Of a DNA stretch of 64,000 nucleotides, positions 62,912-64,000 are shown piece after piece (the stretch's first letter is position 1; every line of letters begins with the position of its first letter). The position numbers and the translations under genes are program-made. The notes beneath the pieces are model-generated. The model saw only the letters and a program-made list of their open reading frames with translations. It searched no databases and was not told where the DNA came from. The stretch is from CALFCX01 sp041650595 (GTDB taxonomy: Bacteria; Margulisbacteria; WOR-1; JAKLHX01). The stretch lies in assembly GCA_041650595.1 (NCBI GenBank), contig JBAZKW010000001.1, forward strand, positions 1-64,000. The letters run 5' to 3'.

Positions 62912-64000
62912 ATGGCGTCAGAACAACCGATAATAATAGGGTTTGGGCCCGCCGGCATGTTTGCCGCTCTTGAGTTGATAGAGCTGGGACACCGTCCTTT
63001 GATATTTGAGAGGGGCAAAAACATAGAAGAGCGGTCGGCGGACATAAAAATGTTTGTCCAAGAAAGAAAACTTGATCCCGAGTCAAATATACAATTCGGG
63101 GAAGGCGGGGCCGGCTCTTATTCTGACGGAAAACTATTTTCCAGAACAAACAATTCTCTGGTCGCCAATAAAGTGCTGGAGACATTTGTTAGATTTGGCG
63201 CTCCTGATGATATAACACACAAAAGCAAGCCCCATCTTGGGACGGATATTTTGTGCGAAATTGTTAAGAACATCAGGAAGTATATCCTCTCAAGAGGTGG
63301 AGAGATCAATTTTTCTTCTAAAATGACAGGCCTCATTGTGCATAACAGTAGAGCTAAAGGCGTTGTCATCAATTCTGTTAATGAATATTTGTCCTCAAAG
63401 ATATTTCTTGCTATAGGCCATTCCGCAAGAGATACATTCGAAATGCTGCACAAAGAAAATATCCTTATCGAACAAAAACCTATATCTGTTGGCGTGAGGA
63501 TCGAACATCCGGCGGAAGTAATAAATACGATTAGACAGAGCAAGGAAGCCGCGACATATTCATTGTCTTATAAAGACAAGGAAGCTGACAGGGGAGTTTA
63601 TACTTTTTGCATGTGTCCGGGCGGCGAAATAGTGAATGCCTCTTCCGAAAAAGGGCATTTGGTGTTGAACGGGATGAGCTATTCAAAGCGGGATTCGAAA
63701 TTTTCAAATGCCGCGATTATTGTGACCTGCAAGACCGGGGATTACGGCTCCGATCACCCTTTGGCCGGAATATATTATCAGAAAGGGATCGAACAAAAAG
63801 CTTTTGTTGCGGGCGGGGCCATGTGGAAAGCTCCGGCGCAGAATCTCGAAGACTTTCTGTCAGGTAAAATATCCGAGACTCTGCTCGAAAATTCTTTCAG
63901 AATGGGAGCAAAACCGGCACAACTGTCAGGGCTGTTTCCAGGTTTTGTTACCGAACATTTAAAGAGAGCATTCCTTTTCTGGAAAAAAGAATATCCGCTT
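62912..64000 (+). CDS. FAD-dependent dehydrogenase, COG2509 family (5' part)
   Basis: An open frame of 363 codons from ATG 62912 running off the window. FAD-binding Rossmann motif: IIIGFGPAGMFAALELIELG at about 7-26 (GxGPAG), then E at the end of the second strand (IFERGKNIEE). 'QFGEGGAGSYSDGKLFSRTN' and 'GVRIEHPAEVIN', 'GGEIVNASSEKGHLVLNGMS' are typical of COG2509 uncharacterised FAD dehydrogenases. The substrate is unknown. A TATACT box ends 7 nt before the ATG with no ribosome-binding site, so the mRNA is probably leaderless. About 100 residues are expected beyond the window. Confidence 0.85.
   Translation, partial: MASEQPIIIGFGPAGMFAALELIELGHRPLIFERGKNIEERSADIKMFVQERKLDPESNIQFGEGGAGSYSDGKLFSRTNNSLVANKVLETFVRFGAPDDITHKSKPHLGTDILCEIVKNIRKYILSRGGEINFSSKMTGLIVHNSRAKGVVINSVNEYLSSKIFLAIGHSARDTFEMLHKENILIEQKPISVGVRIEHPAEVINTIRQSKEAATYSLSYKDKEADRGVYTFCMCPGGEIVNASSEKGHLVLNGMSYSKRDSKFSNAAIIVTCKTGDYGSDHPLAGIYYQKGIEQKAFVAGGAMWKAPAQNLEDFLSGKISETLLENSFRMGAKPAQLSGLFPGFVTEHLKRAFLFWKKEYPL

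Overview
The window looks like a chromosomal segment of an uncultured diderm bacterium. It has a normal housekeeping set (pth, mfd, mazG, ftsH, valS, rny, recA, pgsA, rpoD, dnaG, dgt, ppdK) next to outer-membrane, SLH, PorV-like and IPT/TIG surface proteins. Ribonuclease Y, pyruvate phosphate dikinase, SLH domains and many dispersed palindromic repeats suggest a candidate-phylum lineage such as Margulisbacteria/Saganbacteria (WOR-1). That placement is inference; no rRNA is present to test it.

Layout. 1-5700: unrecognised proteins, including two related repeat-type proteins (738 and 410 aa). 5760-7770: AbiE-type nucleotidyltransferase toxin/antitoxin genes and a second nucleotidyltransferase with a tiny partner ORF. 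7830-17030: a WecB-like epimerase fused to an alpha/alpha-barrel glycosidase-like domain, then a mannan locus of GH2 beta-mannosidase-like enzyme, two sugar-ABC permeases (one with a beta-propeller inserted in its first periplasmic loop) and a secreted GH26 mannanase with a CBM9-like domain. 17090-31380: a secreted/surface apparatus with CBM11-like protein, three small subunit-like proteins, two PapD-like chaperones, an usher-like outer-membrane protein, a probable abundant secreted protein, FnIII and IPT/TIG proteins and a PorV-like barrel with SLH repeats. 31470-53650: housekeeping, in a rightward block (pth to valS) convergent with a leftward block (ppdK to ymdB). 53700-57500: accessory region with one intact tRNA-Ala(GGC), tRNA fragments split by palindromes, a PIN protein and an ORF6N protein. 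57560-64000: secreted phosphatases, an MFS exporter, a repeat-flanked DUF559 nuclease and the start of a COG2509 flavoprotein.

The most distinctive signal is a promoter motif, (G/A/C)TGAAA-N17-CGATA, found with exact spacing at seven places. Each copy lies 24-112 nt upstream of, and on the same strand as, a start codon. It matches the sigma-28 (FliA/SigD) type, GAAA-N15-NNCGATA. Two copies head the two halves of the surface apparatus, one heads the WecB fusion, three head the unrecognised proteins at the left end and one heads a low-complexity protein at 56960. This suggests one alternative-sigma regulon for cell-surface functions.

A second pattern is leaderless transcription: several genes have a TATAAT-like box ending only 6-9 nt before the ATG, the clearest being TTGACA-N17-TATATT before the AbiEi-like gene. 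A third is invasion by several palindromic repeat families, one inserted in frame inside the GH2 gene, one flanking and entering the DUF559 gene, and others splitting tRNA-Ala fragments.
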